Below, one piece after another: positions 36,801-45,530 of a stretch of DNA of 64,000 bases. Position 1 is the first letter of the stretch, and each line of letters starts with the position of its first letter. The stretch comes from Oscillatoriales cyanobacterium. Lineage in GTDB: Bacteria > Cyanobacteriota > Cyanobacteriia > Cyanobacteriales > Microcoleaceae. The DNA is taken from positions 16,071 to 80,070 of the forward strand of contig RDXX01000024.1 in the NCBI GenBank assembly GCA_004292955.1, written 5' to 3'. A program made the position numbers and the translations under genes. Under the pieces are notes generated by a model. It saw only the letters and a program-made list of their open reading frames with translations. It ran no database searches and was not told the DNA's origin.

Positions 36801-39800
36801 CCCCTGCACGATACCTCTGGCAGCATCTACCGAATTATTGGTAATTCCACCGACATTACGGCTCGAAAACTTGCAGAAGCAGCGCTGCAAGCTAGTCAGC
36901 ACTTTGTTGAGCGCATTGCCAATACCAGTCCGAATATTCTCTATGTTTACGACGAAATCGAGCAGCGAAATGTGTATGCCAACCGCGAAATCACCGACCT
37001 CCTGGGCTATACAGTGGCAGAAGTTCAAGAAATGGGCAGCAATCTGTTGCCGACAATTATCCACCCTGAAGATTTAGCTAAATTTCCCACATATATCCAG
37101 CAAATAGAAAATGCTCCCGACGGCGAGGTGGTTGAGTACGAATATCGGGTGCTCGACAGACAAAATAGTTGGCGCTGGTTAGTCAGTCGCGATATTGTAT
37201 TTAGCAGAACAGAGTCGGGCAAAATCCAGCAGCGTCTCGGTGTTGCTGCCGACGTTACAGATCGCAAATTCGCAGAACAAGCTTTAGCAGAACAATTGAA
37301 ACTTTCTTCATTCACAGCAGATGTGGGAATTGCTCTGACTGAAAACCGCACTTTACCTGCAACTTTGCAAAAATGTACCGATGCAGTTGTGCGCCATCTG
37401 GATGCTGCGTTTGCTCGGATTTGGACGCTCAATGAAGAGGGAAATGTCTTGGAATTGCAAGCAAGTGCGGGGATTTATACTCACATTGACGGCGCTCACA
37501 GCCGCATTGCGGTCGGCGAGTTCAAGATTGGTTTAATCGCCCGGGATCGACAACCTCACCTCACTAATTCTGTGCAAGAAGATGCCCGAGTCAGCGACAA
37601 AGAATGGGCGAAACGAGAAGGAATGGTGGCTTTTGCTGGATATCCGTTGATTGTTGACAATCAGTTGGTGGGAGTAATCGCCATGTTTGCTCGCCAGGAG
37701 TTGACGGAATCTACACTGATTTCTTTTGCGTCAATTGCCGATTCGATCGCCCTGGGAATCAAGCGCAAACAAACAGAACTTGCTCTCGCCGCCCAAAAGC
37801 AAACTTTGAGGGGAATTATTGACAATGCTCCCATCTGGGTGTGGATGGCAAATGCTAGCGGGCGGATGTTATTAGCCAACAAAACTTTCTGCGAAGATGT
37901 AGCTATTCCCGAAGAGAAGTTCTTAGCAGCCTCTCACTATTCCGAAGTTTTTGGATTAGAAGCATCTGCTAACTGCATGGTATCAGATGCACAAGCCTGG
38001 AGCCAAGATCCTCCCTGTTATTCTGAAGAATTGCTCCAGTTGGTTGACGGTGAATACCACCAGTTGGAGATAATTAAAACTCAGGTCAAAGATGATTGCG
38101 GTAATGCGATCGGCTTGATCGGTTTGGGTTTGGACGTAACGAAACAAAAAGAAGCTCAAAGACAGTTGCAAGAGTCGGAAGCGAGATTCCGCAAATTAGC
38201 AGAGCAGGAAGCGCTGCTTAACCAACTAGCTAGCAACATCCGCAAATCTCTCGATTTAGACACTATTTTGGCCACAACTGTGCAGCAAATACGTGAATTG
38301 CTGCTGCTCGAACGGTGCATATTTATCTGGTATATAACCAACGAAACATCAGCATTTTGGAATGTAGAATACGAGGCAAAAAATGATGAACTACCTTCCT
38401 TGCTGGGTGTATTTCCGGCTAACTTGACTGGTTCTAAAGCCGAGCGAATTGCCAATATTGAAATAATTCGGGTGGATGATTTTAAAAATGTTACCGATCC
38501 AGTAGAGCGGAATTTTTTCATGTGTATAGGATTACAGTCTATGCTGGACATTCCCATTCAGACATCTTCAGGTAAAATAGGGGTAATTTGCTGTAGCGCT
38601 TCTAGCAGCATCCGGTGTTGGAGCGATGAGGAAGTGGAACTGTTAGTGGCTGTGGGCAATCAATTGGCGATCGCCATTAATCAAGCCGAACTTTACGAAA
38701 CATCTCGCCTCGTCGCCGCCGAAGCTTCATCAGCAGCCATGAAGCAAAAATTGCTCAACCAGTTAGGCAGTCAAATCCGCGCTTCTCTCGATTTAGATAC
38801 TATATTAGCAACAACTGTGCACCAAATTCGCGACTTGCTGCAACTCGATCGCTGCTTGTTTATTTGGTATGTATCCGATGTCGAGATACCCGCTTGGGAT
38901 GTCGTCCACGAAGCTAAAAATGATGACTTGGTCTCGCTTGTGGGTTATTATCCTGCTAACCTAACGGGGACTCTGGTACAAAAAATAGCCAAATCGGAAA
39001 TCTGCCAGATAGATGATGTTTCAATTTGGAGCGATCCCATAGAAAGAGAGTTCTTTTTGCAGCTGGGTTACAAATCTATGTTGGATTTGCCAGTCAATAG
39101 TGCAGGGGGTTTAATTGGTGTTGTAGACTGCGTGGCTTGTCGCGAGATGCGGAGGTGGACACAAGACGAAGTGGATTTGCTATCGGCAATTGGCGATCAA
39201 TTGTCGATCGCCATCAGCCAATCCGAACTCTACACCCAAAGCGTCGATTCAGCCCGAATGGCGCGAGAACAAACTGCCCAACTAGAAGCAACTCTGTGCG
39301 AACTTAAGCTTGCTCAAACCCAGCTCGTGCAAGCAGAAAAAATGTCGAGTCTCGGTCAGATGGTAGCAGGAATTGCCCACGAAATCAATAACCCAGTCAG
39401 CTTTATTTTTGGCAATCTTACCTACACAGAAGAATACACCACAAACCTGATGAAACTGCTGCAAATGTATCGAGATGAATACCCGGAACCGACCGCAGCT
39501 ATTCAGGAGGAAGTAGAGGCATTAGAGCTAGATTTCTTGTTAGACGACTTGCCAAAAATGCTGTCTTCGATGCAGGTGGGAGCAACTCGCATCCGAGATA
39601 TCGTGCGGAGTTTGCGAAATTTCTCTCGCCTTGATGAATCTGAAATGAAAAAAGTTAACATTCACGAAGGCATCGACAGCACGTTGATGATTTTAGAACA
39701 CCGTCTGAAAGTTCAGCCCGTTAGCGCAGCGGGTACGGAGTACCATCGCCCAGCAATTCAAGTCGTTAAAGAATACGGACAATTGCCGCTGGTAGAGTGT

Positions 39801-40151
39801 TACGCCGGACAATTGAATCAGGTGTTTATGAATATTATAGCGAATGCAATTGACGCTTTACAAGAACCGCTTCCAAATTCAGCAATTATCCGCATTTCTA
39901 CAGAGGTAGAAGGTAATTTTGCTGCGATTAGAATTGCTGATAACGGTGCAGGTATCACCGATCAAGTCAAGCAGCGGATATTTGATCCGTTCTATACTAC
40001 AAAACCGATCGGTTCGGGGACGGGAATGGGTTTGGCGATTTCTCATTCTATTATTGTCGAAAAACACAAAGGTGAAATCAAGTGTTTCTCTGTGGTGGGG
40101 AAAGGCACTGAATTTACGATCAAGATTCCGATTCAAAGAAGAGAAAATTAA
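33885..40151 (+). CDS. Giant sensor histidine kinase with nine PAS and three GAF domains
   Basis: This 2088-residue kinase has two hydrophobic segments at about 50-72 and 84-104. PAS units start near 125, 240, 367, 493, 623, 748, 878 and 1005, most ending in an (I/V)(S/T)DRK-type helix. GAF1 follows at 1141-1300, PAS9 at 1305-1420, GAF2 at 1443-1605 and GAF3 at 1622-1785. After a coiled coil come HisKA (GQMVAGIAHEINNPVSF, phosphoacceptor His1832) and HATPase (NQVFMNIIANAIDAL, DNGAGI, GTGMGLAI). PAS2/3, PAS6/7 and GAF2/3 are near-duplicate pairs. No receiver domain or response regulator is adjacent. The ligands are unknown. An internal Met (about residue 43) is an alternative start. Confidence 0.92.
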   Translation: MKDLVHIEESQNTKLFKFLQLLLIKLTAAVTSRQKAECSMQYEQTISLATIASGSVFSVASVVLLVLNGLLVTGGGDGLCKSQLALGCLAVANIVMLVVSARSHASAVWAYNDRQESKFNQGDRFFSLSPDMLCVVAFDGYIKHINPAAEKILGYSPAEMVGKLFIEFVHPGDRETTLKQAERIAAGNNIVGFENRWLCREGSYKWIAWTASPFCEEELIYAVARDVTDRKLAQESLQHSNSILRSVIESTPDVIFVKDIQGRYAIGNSALANFFEKPIEAIIGKDDTELFPAEIAKRMIDSDIEILASRIHFNQEKNLHINGQMQTFLTAKCPWYDSEGNAIGIIGISRDISDRKAIEAALQESNILFENVIESTGDSIFVKDIQGRYLLVNSTVAGMIGKPKSEIFGKNDAELFPLEIANMLAENDRRIWQSGIEESIEELVKDSEGNILTFLSTKSPLRDRSGNITGVVGVARDISDRKQVEAALRRSEERLQLALWGSDSGMWDWNIVTDEMYCNHEYSALLGYEPDELQANAIGLSQLVYPDDLLVLNQKLNAYLENPENGYAVEHRMLAKSGEFKWILARGKVVERDENNAPVRMIGTISDIGDRKQAEKALQESEQKYRCLTEATSQIIWDTTAAGEVVAEQTGWSAFTGATYDEIKGWGWLNNIHPDDREYTARMWSEALADRTLFAIEHRLLRHDGEYRYMTVRGIPVLNADGSVREWVGIHSDITPARRAEAEMWQQKEFLSSIYDSVNYSIFVLDVGADEEFRYAGWNRAAELLSNISKEEGCGKTPEELFPASTAAFFRQKLRECLLKNSSLSYEESVSLETQEVCFITTLTPLRDEFGKICRIVGSATDITKRKQAEAQLREQEEFLNSIYNGSNQVIFVVDVAAGEFRYAGWNAATEASTGILSADVKGKTPEEVFPPAVAANFRQRYLDCLAADSSISYENSAELAGVENWFIVTMTPLHDTSGSIYRIIGNSTDITARKLAEAALQASQHFVERIANTSPNILYVYDEIEQRNVYANREITDLLGYTVAEVQEMGSNLLPTIIHPEDLAKFPTYIQQIENAPDGEVVEYEYRVLDRQNSWRWLVSRDIVFSRTESGKIQQRLGVAADVTDRKFAEQALAEQLKLSSFTADVGIALTENRTLPATLQKCTDAVVRHLDAAFARIWTLNEEGNVLELQASAGIYTHIDGAHSRIAVGEFKIGLIARDRQPHLTNSVQEDARVSDKEWAKREGMVAFAGYPLIVDNQLVGVIAMFARQELTESTLISFASIADSIALGIKRKQTELALAAQKQTLRGIIDNAPIWVWMANASGRMLLANKTFCEDVAIPEEKFLAASHYSEVFGLEASANCMVSDAQAWSQDPPCYSEELLQLVDGEYHQLEIIKTQVKDDCGNAIGLIGLGLDVTKQKEAQRQLQESEARFRKLAEQEALLNQLASNIRKSLDLDTILATTVQQIRELLLLERCIFIWYITNETSAFWNVEYEAKNDELPSLLGVFPANLTGSKAERIANIEIIRVDDFKNVTDPVERNFFMCIGLQSMLDIPIQTSSGKIGVICCSASSSIRCWSDEEVELLVAVGNQLAIAINQAELYETSRLVAAEASSAAMKQKLLNQLGSQIRASLDLDTILATTVHQIRDLLQLDRCLFIWYVSDVEIPAWDVVHEAKNDDLVSLVGYYPANLTGTLVQKIAKSEICQIDDVSIWSDPIEREFFLQLGYKSMLDLPVNSAGGLIGVVDCVACREMRRWTQDEVDLLSAIGDQLSIAISQSELYTQSVDSARMAREQTAQLEATLCELKLAQTQLVQAEKMSSLGQMVAGIAHEINNPVSFIFGNLTYTEEYTTNLMKLLQMYRDEYPEPTAAIQEEVEALELDFLLDDLPKMLSSMQVGATRIRDIVRSLRNFSRLDESEMKKVNIHEGIDSTLMILEHRLKVQPVSAAGTEYHRPAIQVVKEYGQLPLVECYAGQLNQVFMNIIANAIDALQEPLPNSAIIRISTEVEGNFAAIRIADNGAGITDQVKQRIFDPFYTTKPIGSGTGMGLAISHSIIVEKHKGEIKCFSVVGKGTEFTIKIPIQRREN

Positions 40152-40174
40152 ATAGGTTCTATAGGGTTAACTCT

Positions 40175-40378
40175 TAGGTACGTAGTTGCGCTTCAGCGCT
40201 CTTTCGGGTGCATCTGGCGCAAGGCGAATATATCCGTATGGGCTATAGCATGACCTCGGTGAATATGAGATGATAACTAATAACTTATATGCGATCATGC
40301 TTCGCCCTCTTCCTTGCGCCAGATGCACCCGCTCTTTCATATGTATAAAAGCGCTGAAGCGCAACAACGTACCTTTAT
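40175..40378. repeat. Large inverted repeat, GTACGTAGTTGCGCTTCAGCGC family
   Basis: TAGGTACGTAGTTGCGCTTC, AGCGCTCTTTCGGGTGCATC and TGGCGCAAGG at the left are mirrored at the right by CCTTGCGCCAGATGCACC and AAGCGCTGAAGCGCAACA. A variable AT-rich centre lies between. It is a possible terminator for the kinase gene. A short AATCTAA heptamer array (40415-40440) follows, right up to the P450 start codon. Confidence 0.75.
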
Positions 40379-40441
40379 ACAGTTGCGTAAATTCAGTTAA
40401 TATGATATGAACAATCTAAAATCTGAAATCTAAAATCTAAA

Positions 40442-41752
40442 ATGGCATTACCTCCAGGCACTTTCAGTTTACCGCTAATTGGCGATACCCTCAACTTTTT
40501 GCAAGATTCCCAATTCGCCAAAAAACGACACCAGCAGTACGGGCCAATTTTCAAAACCAGCATCTTCGGACAGCCTACCGTGTTTGTGTCCGGCTCAGAG
40601 GCGAATTTGTTTGTTTTAAGCCATGAAAATCAATATTTTGTTATGAGTTGGCCTCCGAGCATGAAAGCGCTTTTAGGGCCGCTTTCCTTGGCGCTGCAAA
40701 CGGGTTCGGAACATCAAAATCGGCGCAAGCTGCTGTACCAAGCGTTTCAACCGCGAGCTCTGGCGGGCTACATCGGCGGGATGGAAGATATCACTGGGCG
40801 CTACTTGGAAAGATGGACGCAGATGAGCGAGTTTGCGTGGTATCCCGAACTGAGAAATTATACTTTTGATGTTGCTAGTAAGTTGTTAGTTGGGATTGAT
40901 GCTGGTTCGGAGACGGCGCTGGGACATTATTTTGAAACTTGGTGCGAGGGTTTATTTTCGATTGCTTTAGATGTGCCGTGGACTAAGTTTGGAAAGGCGA
41001 AAAAGTGCCGAAAGTTACTGTTATCAGAACTTGAAAAGATTATTCGCGATCGCCAACAAGATATGGGAGAAGGGAATGATGCTTTGAGTTTGCTGATTTC
41101 GGCTCGCGACGATGACGGAAACAATTTGAGTTTGGAGGAGTTGAAAGATCAAGTGCTGCTGCTGTTGTTTGCGGGACACGAGACTTTGACTTCGGCGATC
41201 GCCTCTTTTTGCCTTCTCCTAGCTCAAAACCCCGATGTGATGGCAAAAGTTCGCGCGGAACAACAGCAGTTTTCGGCAACTGAACCGCTAGACTTGGAAC
41301 AGCTCAAACAAATGACTTATTTGGAGCAGGTGATGCGAGAAGTGCTGCGGTTGGTTCCGCCGGTGGCAGGCGGTTTTCGTCAGGTAATTAAGCCTTGCGA
41401 GTTGGGGGGCTACGAAATTCCTAAGGGTTGGAGCGTGCTTTACGAAATCAATCAGACGCATCAGGATAGCTCAGTTTATCCCGAACCCGATCGCTTTGAC
41501 CCCGATCGATTTAGTTTGGAGCGATCGACAAATGCTAAACCTTTCAGTTACGTGCCCTTCGGCGGCGGTTTGCGGGAATGTTTGGGGAAAGAATTCGCGC
41601 GGTTAGAGATGAAACTGTTTGCGGCGAGGATGGTTCGAGAGTGCGAATGGGATTTGTTACCGGATCAAGATTTGAATTTAATCCGAGTACCGACTCCACA
41701 CCCGCGTGACGGTTTGCGAGTGAAGTTCCGGCAAAAAATTGCAGGTTCGTAG
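40442..41752 (+). CDS. Cytochrome P450, CYP120 family
   Basis: The 436-residue haem monooxygenase has the I-helix LLFAGHETLTSAIA (about 238-251), ExxR in EVLRLVPPVAGGFR, PERF-like DPDRFS, and haem loop PFGGGLRECLGKEFARLEMK with the haem-ligand Cys380. Overall it reads like a close relative of Synechocystis CYP120A1, which hydroxylates retinoic acid (GTFSLPLIGDTLNFL; FKTSIFGQPTVFVSG; ELKDQVLLLLFAGHETLTSA). No N-terminal membrane anchor is present, so it is soluble or peripheral. No ferredoxin or reductase gene is adjacent. The start codon abuts a heptamer array without a Shine-Dalgarno. Confidence 0.93.
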   Translation: MALPPGTFSLPLIGDTLNFLQDSQFAKKRHQQYGPIFKTSIFGQPTVFVSGSEANLFVLSHENQYFVMSWPPSMKALLGPLSLALQTGSEHQNRRKLLYQAFQPRALAGYIGGMEDITGRYLERWTQMSEFAWYPELRNYTFDVASKLLVGIDAGSETALGHYFETWCEGLFSIALDVPWTKFGKAKKCRKLLLSELEKIIRDRQQDMGEGNDALSLLISARDDDGNNLSLEELKDQVLLLLFAGHETLTSAIASFCLLLAQNPDVMAKVRAEQQQFSATEPLDLEQLKQMTYLEQVMREVLRLVPPVAGGFRQVIKPCELGGYEIPKGWSVLYEINQTHQDSSVYPEPDRFDPDRFSLERSTNAKPFSYVPFGGGLRECLGKEFARLEMKLFAARMVRECEWDLLPDQDLNLIRVPTPHPRDGLRVKFRQKIAGS

Positions 41753-42160
41753 TGAGGACTTCAGTCCGCATTCAGGTTCGTAGTGAGGACTTCAGTCCGC
41801 ATTCAGGCTCGTAGTGAGGACTTTAGTCCGCATTCAGGTTCGTAGTGAGGGGAGCATCTCAGTTTTGCATTTATAGTGCGAGCGTCCCCGCTCGCGTATG
41901 CTACAAATCGCGAGCGGGGACGCTCGCACTATAATAAAAAAAATGCTTTTTGCAAAATTGAGATGCTCCCAAGCGTGAGGACTTTAGTCCGCATCTATCC
42001 GAGGACTAAAGTCATCACGCTCCGGTGCATTTGGTTTTTGAAGAGGGCGAAGCATGACCGCAGATAAGTTATTAGTTATAATCTCATATTGACCGCGGTC
42101 ATGCTTCGCCCCTACAAATATATTTGACAAACCCAGATGCACCTGCGATCGCCTACAATA
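41745..42160. repeat. Tandem and nested inverted repeats after the P450 gene
   Basis: Positions 41745-41850 hold four copies of TTCGTAGTGAGGACTTCAGT-type units, the first overlapping the P450 stop codon. Positions 41849-41971 form a nested inverted repeat: outer arms GGGAGCATCTCAGTTTTGCA and TGCAAAATTGAGATGCTCCC, inner arms 41872-41896 and 41909-41933 (core GCGAGCGTCCCCGCTCGC). Further fragments of the same families extend to 42130. No gene is seen. Confidence 0.85.
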
Positions 42161-42757
42161 TTACAACTCCATCGGCCCCAAATACTTAGTCAAATAAGGC
42201 GAAAACACCTCATAAATCAGTGTCAGCGGCTTCCCGTGATGCCAAAACAAATAGTGTCGCCCCCAAAAAGGCCCCGACTCTTGAAAAGCCGACTCCAAGG
42301 CCACCGACTCACCGCAATAAATGCCTTGCACATCGCGATACAATTCAGTCCGCAGGCGCGCTAAACTTGCCCAAATTGGCAAAGATTTATTTTCCAAATA
42401 TTCATCTACGTGACTCGCTTCCCACCAAGAAGTCGCGTAGGCGAGGCGCTGTCCCGAAGCTGTACGCAGCCACACTTGACGGCGCAGGCGCGGCCCTGGA
42501 ACCGCCACAATTTGTGCAGGCGCGCCGTCTGCATCCTCACCCACTAAGGACATATCGATCACATCTACTTCTGTGGGTTCCCCTGTCAGCAGTTGCAGGT
42601 GACGGGTGGGGGAACCGTCGCCCAAGAGCAGTATTTGCCATGCGGGTGCTAGCTTGGTGTGGGGTAAACCCTTCTGTACTGCGTCTTGGGCTCCTTCCCA
42701 CAGGGGGTTGAGAGCGTGCCAGGTTTGGCTGTTTTTTGGTGTAAATGTTGCAGTCAA
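42161..42757 (-). CDS. Chorismate lyase (4-hydroxybenzoate synthase), cyanobacterial type
   Basis: The 198-residue protein fits the chorismate lyase family found in cyanobacteria, which converts chorismate to 4-hydroxybenzoate plus pyruvate, the first step to the plastoquinone head group. Seen: LAPAWQILLLGDGSPTRHLQ, the conserved RLRRQVWLRTASGQRLAYAT, SWWEASHVDEYLE, and the C-terminal SGPFWGRHYLFWHHGKPLTL, followed by IYEVFSP; the Arg and Glu in these segments are the expected substrate ligands. It is monocistronic as far as can be seen. Confidence 0.8.
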   Translation of the reverse strand: MTATFTPKNSQTWHALNPLWEGAQDAVQKGLPHTKLAPAWQILLLGDGSPTRHLQLLTGEPTEVDVIDMSLVGEDADGAPAQIVAVPGPRLRRQVWLRTASGQRLAYATSWWEASHVDEYLENKSLPIWASLARLRTELYRDVQGIYCGESVALESAFQESGPFWGRHYLFWHHGKPLTLIYEVFSPYLTKYLGPMEL

Positions 42758-43032
42758 GGGTCTTTACAAAACTTAATTTTTTGTTTATTATAACGCTTCT
42801 GCAATCTACAGTTTAAATCTGTTTAGAAACGGGTTCTCCGGCCCGTTCCACAATAAAATTGAGTTTTTGTGGAACAGGCATCTTGCCTGTTTTGAGAATG
42901 TTACGGGCTCTCCGGTCCGTTCCACAATAAAATTGAGTTTTTGTGGAACAGGCATCTTGCCTGTTTTTGAGAATGTTACAACATCTCAGTTAAATCCATT
43001 ACCCAATCCGTTGCCGAACTTCTTTGCCCTAT
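42758..43032. repeat. Direct repeats of a GGAACAGGCATCTTGCCTGT element
   Basis: CCGTTCCACAATAAAATTGA followed by GTTTTTGTGGAACAGGCATC occurs twice in tandem (about 42846-42905 and 42917-42968). The same GGCATCTTGCCTGT palindrome occurs at 44700-44762, 46185-46203 and inside the GT4 gene at 49810-49890. No gene is seen. Confidence 0.85.
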
Positions 43033-44655
43033 ATGTTACGAATAACCGAAATAAAACTTCCCCTCGATCATCCTGAAGATGCGATCGCCAGCGCCCTTCT
43101 CAAAAAGCTGCAAATTCCCCCCGCAGAATTGCTCAGCTATACCATCTTCAAACGCAGCTACGACGCTCGCAAAAAAGCCGAAATTGTTCTTGTCTATATT
43201 GTGGATGTCGAGACAACACAGGAAAACGAACTTCTGCAACGCTTCAAAAAAGACCCTCATGTCATGGTGACGCCAGACACGAGTTATCGCTATGTAGCCC
43301 AAGCCCCCAGCAATTTGACGACAGTTCGGCCCATTGTGATCGGTACGGGGCCGTGCGGTATGTTTGCAGGGCTGATGCTGGCACAAATGGGGTTTCGCCC
43401 GATCCTTTTGGAACGTGGCAAAGCTGTGCGCGATCGCACGGCTGACACCTTTGGATTTTGGAAGAAAAAAATAGAATTCAACCCAGAATCTAACGCCCAG
43501 TTTGGGGAAGGCGGTGCGGGAACTTTTTCGGATGGCAAGCTCTACAGCCAAGTTAAAGACCCTCAGCATTACGGGCGCAAGGTGCTGACAGAACTTGTGA
43601 ATGCGGGTGCTTCACCGGAAATTTTATATATTAATAAGCCGCATATTGGTACGTTTAAATTGGTGGGAATTGTCCAAAGTATTCGCGCCCAAATTGAATC
43701 CTTAGGCGGTGAGATTCGGTTTCAAACTCGTGTGGAAGATATTCATATCGAAAATGGCAAAGTGCAGGGAATTACTACAGCCAGCGGAGAATATATTGCT
43801 AGTAATTATGTAGTTCTGGCGGTGGGACACAGCGCCCGCGATACTTTTGAGATGTTATTCTCGCGCGGTGTTTACATTGAGGCTAAGCCTTTTTCGATTG
43901 GTTTTCGGGTGGAACATCCCCAAAGTGCGATCGATCGCTGTCGTTTTGGCGATCGGGCGGGCCACAAGCTTTTAGGTGCCGCCGATTACAAACTGGTTCA
44001 CCACTGTGCAAATGGTCGTTCTGTCTACAGTTTCTGTATGTGTCCCGGCGGTTTGGTAGTGGCGGCGGCGTCGGAACCGGGGCGACTTGTGACGAATGGG
44101 ATGAGTCAATATTCTCGCAACGAACGCAATGCTAACAGCGGGATTGTGGTGGGTATCACGCCGGAAGATTATCCGGGTCATCCGTTGGCGGGAATTGAGT
44201 TTCAGCGTCGCCTAGAAGAACGGGCATTTGAGTTAGGAGGTGGTACTTACAACGCCCCTGGCCAGCTTGTGGGGGATTTTTTAGCGAATCGCCCTTCGAT
44301 CGCCCTAGGCGCTGTGCAGCCGTCTTATACGCCCGGAGTTGTGATGACTGATTTGAGCGCAAGTTTGCCGGATTTTGCGATCGCAGCCATCCGCGAAGCA
44401 CTTCCGGCTTTTGACAAACAAATTAAAGGATTTGCGATGGATGATGCGGTTTTGACTGGAGTGGAAACGCGCACTTCTTCACCAATTCGGATCAAGCGCA
44501 AAGACGATTATCAGAGTTTGAATACTGAAGGGCTTTATCCTGCGGGGGAAGGTGCGGGATATGCGGGTGGAATTCTGTCGGCGGGGATTGATGGGATTAA
44601 GGTGGCGGAGGCGGTTGCTTTGAGTATTTTACAATCTTTAAAGCACAAAGTTTGA
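43033..44655 (+). CDS. FAD-dependent oxidoreductase-like protein (COG2509 type)
   Basis: The 540-residue flavoprotein has an N-terminal ferredoxin-like domain of about 95 residues (MLRITEIKLPLDHPEDAI; SYTIFKRSYDARKK). The Rossmann FAD site follows: PIVIGTGPCGMFAGLMLAQM, then GFRPILLERG (about 102-131). Conserved downstream motifs are NAQFGEGGAGTFSDGKLYSQ, VVLAVGHSARDTFEML and LYPAGEGAGYAGGILSAGID (C-terminal FAD contact). The reaction is not established for the family. The ATG at 43033 is preferred over an in-frame TTG at 43024. Confidence 0.88.
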   Translation: MLRITEIKLPLDHPEDAIASALLKKLQIPPAELLSYTIFKRSYDARKKAEIVLVYIVDVETTQENELLQRFKKDPHVMVTPDTSYRYVAQAPSNLTTVRPIVIGTGPCGMFAGLMLAQMGFRPILLERGKAVRDRTADTFGFWKKKIEFNPESNAQFGEGGAGTFSDGKLYSQVKDPQHYGRKVLTELVNAGASPEILYINKPHIGTFKLVGIVQSIRAQIESLGGEIRFQTRVEDIHIENGKVQGITTASGEYIASNYVVLAVGHSARDTFEMLFSRGVYIEAKPFSIGFRVEHPQSAIDRCRFGDRAGHKLLGAADYKLVHHCANGRSVYSFCMCPGGLVVAAASEPGRLVTNGMSQYSRNERNANSGIVVGITPEDYPGHPLAGIEFQRRLEERAFELGGGTYNAPGQLVGDFLANRPSIALGAVQPSYTPGVVMTDLSASLPDFAIAAIREALPAFDKQIKGFAMDDAVLTGVETRTSSPIRIKRKDDYQSLNTEGLYPAGEGAGYAGGILSAGIDGIKVAEAVALSILQSLKHKV

Positions 44656-44694
44656 GGTAGGATTAACTAAGATTTTGCACAATGTCAATTAGCC

Positions 44695-44765
44695 TTTTAT
44701 GAACAGGCAAGATGCCTGTTCCACAAAGATTAAATTTCTTGTGGAACAGGCATCTTCCCTGTTGC
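44695..44765. repeat. Inverted repeat between convergent genes
   Basis: GAACAGGCAAGATGCCTGTT with CCAC is mirrored by GTGGAACAGGCATCTTCCCT around an AT-rich loop. It lies between the FAD gene and xisI, where a bidirectional terminator would be placed. Confidence 0.75.
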
Positions 44766-44785
44766 TGTTGATGTAACATCTCAGA

Positions 44786-45124
44786 TCAACCAACTGCAAA
44801 TTCGGTGTATTGTCGGACATGAGGTGCATGATAGGCTAGCACAATTTCCTGGGATGGGACGCCTCGTGCTATTAATTGATTGGCGATCGCCTCTTCAGTT
44901 CCGTCATGCTGTACCCAAATTTTCCCATCTTTAATGTCTACATGAATTATGCAGCCATAAATTCGAGTGTTACTATCTTTCCAACCCACATGAACCAGTT
45001 GATAGCGATCGCTGACTAAATCGAAAATTGTCTCGCTGGAAACTGGATCGTGAGGCGATCGCCTCTGAGATCGTTCAGTTAGCAATTCCTGAATATATTG
45101 ACGATACAAACTTACTTTATCCAT
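44786..45124 (-). CDS. xisI: XisI, excision-controlling-factor family protein
   Basis: The 112-residue protein is a full-length XisI: YRQYIQELLTERSQRRS, HDPVSSETIFDLVSDRYQLV, HVGWKDSNTRIYGCIIHVDI, KIWVQHDGTEEAIANQLIAR and GVPSQEIVLAYHAPHVRQYT. In Anabaena XisH and XisI, with the recombinase XisF, are needed for fdxN-element excision. In most cyanobacteria they occur as stand-alone pairs. It overlaps the end of xisH by 13 bases, so translation is coupled. No xisF or nif gene is present. Confidence 0.93.
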   Translation of the reverse strand: MDKVSLYRQYIQELLTERSQRRSPHDPVSSETIFDLVSDRYQLVHVGWKDSNTRIYGCIIHVDIKDGKIWVQHDGTEEAIANQLIARGVPSQEIVLAYHAPHVRQYTEFAVG

Positions 45125-45528
45125 TCAGAAATCTCCTGTTTTTCGGTGTCGTAAACTAAAAGTGGAATTTGATTGCGTTCAATTACCGTTTGAATAAATG
45201 AGTATTTGAAAAATTTTCTGTGAATACCTAATGGAATTGCCAGGTAAAGAGTTCTCTCTGGATCGTCAAATTCTAATGCAATCCGATAGTTGATAAATTG
45301 TCCCACTGCGGTATGAAACTCTGAAATCGTCGATGGTGCCAAAAACGTTTTGATTTCAATCGCAATTTTTTCATTATCCTTTGTAGCTGCTAATAACTGT
45401 TCTGCACCCAGATCGATATAAAAATCAACAAATCCGAGATCGATATGATAAGGGTCATCGGTAATTGTCCAACCCTGATTTTCGAGGGCAGTTTTGACGA
45501 GTTCGTGAAACTTATCTTTAGCTGGCAT
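45112..45528 (-). CDS. xisH: XisH, excision-controlling-factor family protein with nuclease-like core
   Basis: The 138-residue XisH starts at the ATG at 45528 (MPAKDKFHELVKTALENQGW); an upstream in-frame extension overlapping mtnD is unlikely. The central segment IDLGAEQLLAATKDNEKIAI followed by EIKTFL gives a D/E-x-K arrangement typical of PD-(D/E)XK-fold proteins; the family is known to have this fold. Further motifs are SEFHTAVGQFINYRIALE and LYLAIPLGIHRKFF. It lies two bases after the mtnD stop codon and overlaps xisI, suggesting one mRNA for all three. Confidence 0.93.
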   Translation of the reverse strand: MPAKDKFHELVKTALENQGWTITDDPYHIDLGFVDFYIDLGAEQLLAATKDNEKIAIEIKTFLAPSTISEFHTAVGQFINYRIALEFDDPERTLYLAIPLGIHRKFFKYSFIQTVIERNQIPLLVYDTEKQEISEWIK

Positions 45529-45530
45529 AT

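Noticed and set aside
44786..45528. Presence of an fdxN-type excision element because of xisH and xisI
   Set aside because: No XisF-type recombinase, nif genes or attachment repeats are present; stand-alone xisHI pairs are common in cyanobacteria.
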